Shown piece by piece: positions 6,180 through 7,988 of a DNA stretch of 7,988 nt. The position numbers were made by a program, and so were the translations under genes. Below the pieces are notes generated by a model that was given only the letters and a program-made list of their open reading frames with translations, did no database searches and had not been told where the DNA came from. Position 1 is the stretch's first letter. Each line of letters begins with the position of its first letter. This DNA comes from Limisphaerales bacterium (GTDB lineage Bacteria > Verrucomicrobiota > Verrucomicrobiia > Limisphaerales > UBA11358), in contig DMQW01000079.1 in NCBI GenBank assembly GCA_003455565.1, forward strand, positions 1-7,988, read 5' to 3'.

Positions 6180-7118
6180 TCAGGGTTGGAATCCGTTCAT
6201 GATGATGCGGAACGCGTCTTTATCGCTGCCCGGGCCGGGGCCGCCTGTAAGATCCGACCACAGGTTTGGGTCGAACGGCTTGGAGGATCCCTTCTGGCTG
6301 TTTGCCTTGACGCCCACAAAGATAGAATGAGCATCACTAAACAGAACATTCACTCCATTCGCTCTGCCGCCGCTCTTGTGCCCCACCTTTGCCATGGCCA
6401 TCAGTTCGTCAGTTGCCATGGTTTTAGTGGGATTCATCTGCGAGGCTTTCAGAGGTGGAGTATATTCCTTGACGGTGCTCGCGGTGCCATACGGCGGGTT
6501 GAAAGTAATGTTCACACCGGCGTTTTCAATGTGGGGCAAGTCGAAGGTTCCATAAGAAGTTGAAGTGCCCACATCCAATTGGCTTGACTGTGGATAATAA
6601 TTGTATCCAGATCGGACATTGTCGTCACCCGAACCAACCGGTGTCGAAGGATAGCTTTGAGTGGAATAATAATCATATTCATTGTTTCCTCCGCTCGTTT
6701 TAGCAAGGGAAGGGCAATAAAAAAGCTTCCCATCTCCAGCCAGTTTGTTGAAGAACAGCAACCCCAGATTATACGGTCCACGACTGATGGCTTTGCCGTC
6801 ACCCGCCACGCGACACACTTCGTATGTCTGCCAGGGGTTTTGCCCTTGAGGCCAACTGCGTTGCGGAACATAATCACCGTTGTCGGCAGCATAGATATTC
6901 ACCCCGATGCCAATCTGTTTCAGGTTGTTCGTGCAGGATATTCGCATGGCCTTTTCCTTGGCCGCCGACAAAGCCGGCAGCAACATGGCCGCGAGAATTG
7001 CGATGATGGCGATCACCACCAAAAGTTCAATGAGCGTGAAACCTTTGCTGGTGTTTGCAGACACGTCCAGTTGAGAAAAGGCATAATGCCGCCGCTGGGT
7101 TTGGCTAAAATACTTCAT
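6180..7118 (-). CDS. Pseudopilin-like protein with class III/type II prepilin N-terminus
   Basis: A 312-residue protein with a textbook prepilin signal. A 26-residue leader ends in SKG and is followed by FTLIELLVVIAIIAILAAML (27-46), with cleavage expected between G26 and F27 and the conserved Glu at mature position 5 (E31). The long N-terminal helix is followed by SAAKEKAMRISCTNNLKQIG (51-70) and a large globular Tyr/Gly-rich domain. C62, C102 and C135 are visible. Near the end, GGRANGVNVLFSDAHSIFV (250-268) matches the NV-F-DGH signature common in planctomycete and verrucomicrobial prepilin-like proteins, with Ala in place of the usual Gly. At 312 residues it is much longer than a major pilin, as usual for this group. 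I chose ATG 7118-7116. The frame is open further to 7256, but that would overlap the divergent regulator start and add a leader untypical of the family. It is probably co-transcribed with the surface-protein gene. Confidence 0.9.
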   Translation of the reverse strand: MKYFSQTQRRHYAFSQLDVSANTSKGFTLIELLVVIAIIAILAAMLLPALSAAKEKAMRISCTNNLKQIGIGVNIYAADNGDYVPQRSWPQGQNPWQTYEVCRVAGDGKAISRGPYNLGLLFFNKLAGDGKLFYCPSLAKTSGGNNEYDYYSTQSYPSTPVGSGDDNVRSGYNYYPQSSQLDVGTSTSYGTFDLPHIENAGVNITFNPPYGTASTVKEYTPPLKASQMNPTKTMATDELMAMAKVGHKSGGRANGVNVLFSDAHSIFVGVKANSQKGSSKPFDPNLWSDLTGGPGPGSDKDAFRIIMNGFQP

Positions 7119-7254
7119 GGGTTTGTTTAGTTTCAGACTAACACCGGACACCAGCCTGTCATCCGCCACGTTCTGCAAAGTTATTTGAAAAAAGCGCACT
7201 GGAACACTGAAAGCTTGATAAAACGGGCGTTTTGTTTTAGCCTGCTGCTGACCC
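7119..7254. promoter_or_regulatory. Divergent intergenic control region with a 14-base operator-like palindrome
   Basis: This 136-base gap separates the pseudopilin (leftward) from the regulator (rightward), so promoters for both must lie here. AAAACG-GG-CGTTTT (7220-7233) is a perfect two-fold palindrome 21 bases before the regulator ATG, flanked by A/T-rich sequence. It is a candidate binding site, although XylR/AraC-type proteins often use direct repeats instead. A TTGAAA (7185-7190) resembles a rightward -35, but no good -10 follows at the right distance. I see no convincing leftward promoter. Confidence 0.35.
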
Positions 7255-7988
7255 ATGGCGAAAAAACAAAAACGCGTGCTGCTGGCGTTAGGCTGGTATG
7301 ATTACCGGTTGCATCAGGGCATTGAAAAATATGCCCAGGAGCACGGCTGGCATTTATATGCGGATTTCGCGCGGGAAAAGGTGATTCCGTGGGGTTGGGA
7401 AGGCGATGGAATTCTCGCGTGGCTGGGGGCCGGCGATGACCTTGCCGAATTCGTCCAGACGGCCAAAAGGCCCACGGTGGATTTCAGCCTGCGGCGGGCG
7501 CAGTTGAAATTTCCCCGCGTGCTGGAAGACCACGCCCATGCCGCGCAACTGGTCGCCGAACATTTTCTTACCCGCGGCTTCGCCAACTTCATGTTTTACA
7601 GCGACGCCGACAACTGGTCATACGAAGAACGCGGCCAGGGTTTTATAAAGGCGCTGGCACAAACCGGGCACGCCTGTACCTGGTTGCGCTGGCACCAGTC
7701 ACCCGCCTTTGCCACCGGCCGTGAGGAATGGAAACGCAAACGCAACTGGCTGGCGACCCAAATGAAACAGGCGACAAAACCGCTCGCGGTTTTTGCGGCC
7801 AGCGACCAGCAGGCGCTCGACGTTTTGGAATCCTGCGAAAGGGTCGGCATCAAAATCCCCGAAGAAGTTGCCATCGTCGGCGCGGAAAATTATCTGCTCG
7901 CGCCCGACGCCATGCAGACCCCGATTTCCAGCGTGGACACCAATCTGGAAATTCTCGGCTATCGCGGCGCGGAACTGCTCGACCAGTT
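7255..7988 (+). CDS. XylR-like transcriptional regulator, N-terminal part (truncated by window end)
   Basis: An open frame of 244 residues runs off the right edge. It has the periplasmic-binding-protein sensor fold found in E. coli XylR, not a LacI N-terminal helix-turn-helix. It starts directly with KRVLLALGWYDYRLHQGI (6-23), continues with WEGDGILAWLG (48-58), the inter-lobe segment FLTRGFANFMFYSD (104-117), WSYEERGQGFIKAL (121-134), KPLAVFAASDQQALDVL (175-191), IKIPEEVAIVGAEN (199-212) and ISSVDTNLEILGYRGAELL (224-242). These match the order of motifs in XylR. A C-terminal AraC-type DNA-binding domain is therefore expected beyond the window. ATG 7255 is the first start after an in-frame TGA at 7249. 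No strong Shine-Dalgarno is seen. It is divergent from the pseudopilin/surface-protein pair, which it probably controls in response to a sugar or similar ligand. The ligand is unknown; XylR itself binds xylose. Confidence 0.88.
   Translation, partial: MAKKQKRVLLALGWYDYRLHQGIEKYAQEHGWHLYADFAREKVIPWGWEGDGILAWLGAGDDLAEFVQTAKRPTVDFSLRRAQLKFPRVLEDHAHAAQLVAEHFLTRGFANFMFYSDADNWSYEERGQGFIKALAQTGHACTWLRWHQSPAFATGREEWKRKRNWLATQMKQATKPLAVFAASDQQALDVLESCERVGIKIPEEVAIVGAENYLLAPDAMQTPISSVDTNLEILGYRGAELLDQ

Noticed and set aside
7119..7256. 46-codon N-terminal extension of the pseudopilin from ATG 7256
   Set aside because: It would overlap the divergent regulator start and leave no control region. ATG 7118 already gives a normal 26-residue prepilin leader.
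7255..7988. LacI-family repressor
   Set aside because: The sensor fold matches, but there is no N-terminal helix-turn-helix. The protein begins directly with the binding domain as in XylR, so an AraC-type C-terminal domain is expected instead.

Overview
The window most likely comes from a Verrucomicrobiota bacterium, probably of the Pedosphaera/Limisphaera type. This is inferred from gene content, not from a marker gene. Four things point that way: a class III pseudopilin-like protein beside a large secreted protein that combines an Ig-like domain with autotransporter-associated beta-strand repeats; a XylR-type regulator; an SSS-family sodium symporter; and weak or absent Shine-Dalgarno sequences at most starts. 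Coding sequence is moderately GC-rich. No tRNA, rRNA, transposase, integrase or CRISPR array is visible.

Left part (1-2344, all minus strand, read right to left): a 653-residue vSGLT-like sodium:solute symporter, then 32 bases later a 67-residue protein with two membrane segments, then a 99-base gap holding an imperfect hairpin, then the first 15 codons of a gene that leaves the window. That N-terminus would fit a galactokinase, which would make this a sugar import and phosphorylation cluster, but 15 residues cannot settle it.

Middle part (2345-3086): a 271-base divergent intergenic region carries a probable promoter for the symporter and a 78-base near-complete palindrome. It is followed on the plus strand by a 132-residue YlbF-family helical protein with a Cys/His-rich tail. 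A perfect 19-bp inverted repeat with A and T runs on its two sides forms a bidirectional terminator between this gene and the convergent surface-protein gene.

Right part (3087-7988): on the minus strand, a 312-residue pseudopilin-like protein is followed after 51 bases by a 1013-residue exported protein. That protein has a signal peptide, a lectin-like N-terminal domain, an Ig-like domain, beta-strand repeats and a distinctive C-terminal module, but no beta-barrel. Transcribed divergently from the pseudopilin across a 136-base gap is the N-terminal 244 residues of a XylR-like regulator with a periplasmic-binding-protein sensor fold. The arrangement suggests a ligand-responsive regulator controlling a small surface or secretion module, perhaps for polysaccharide binding. 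This is the most system-like part of the window.
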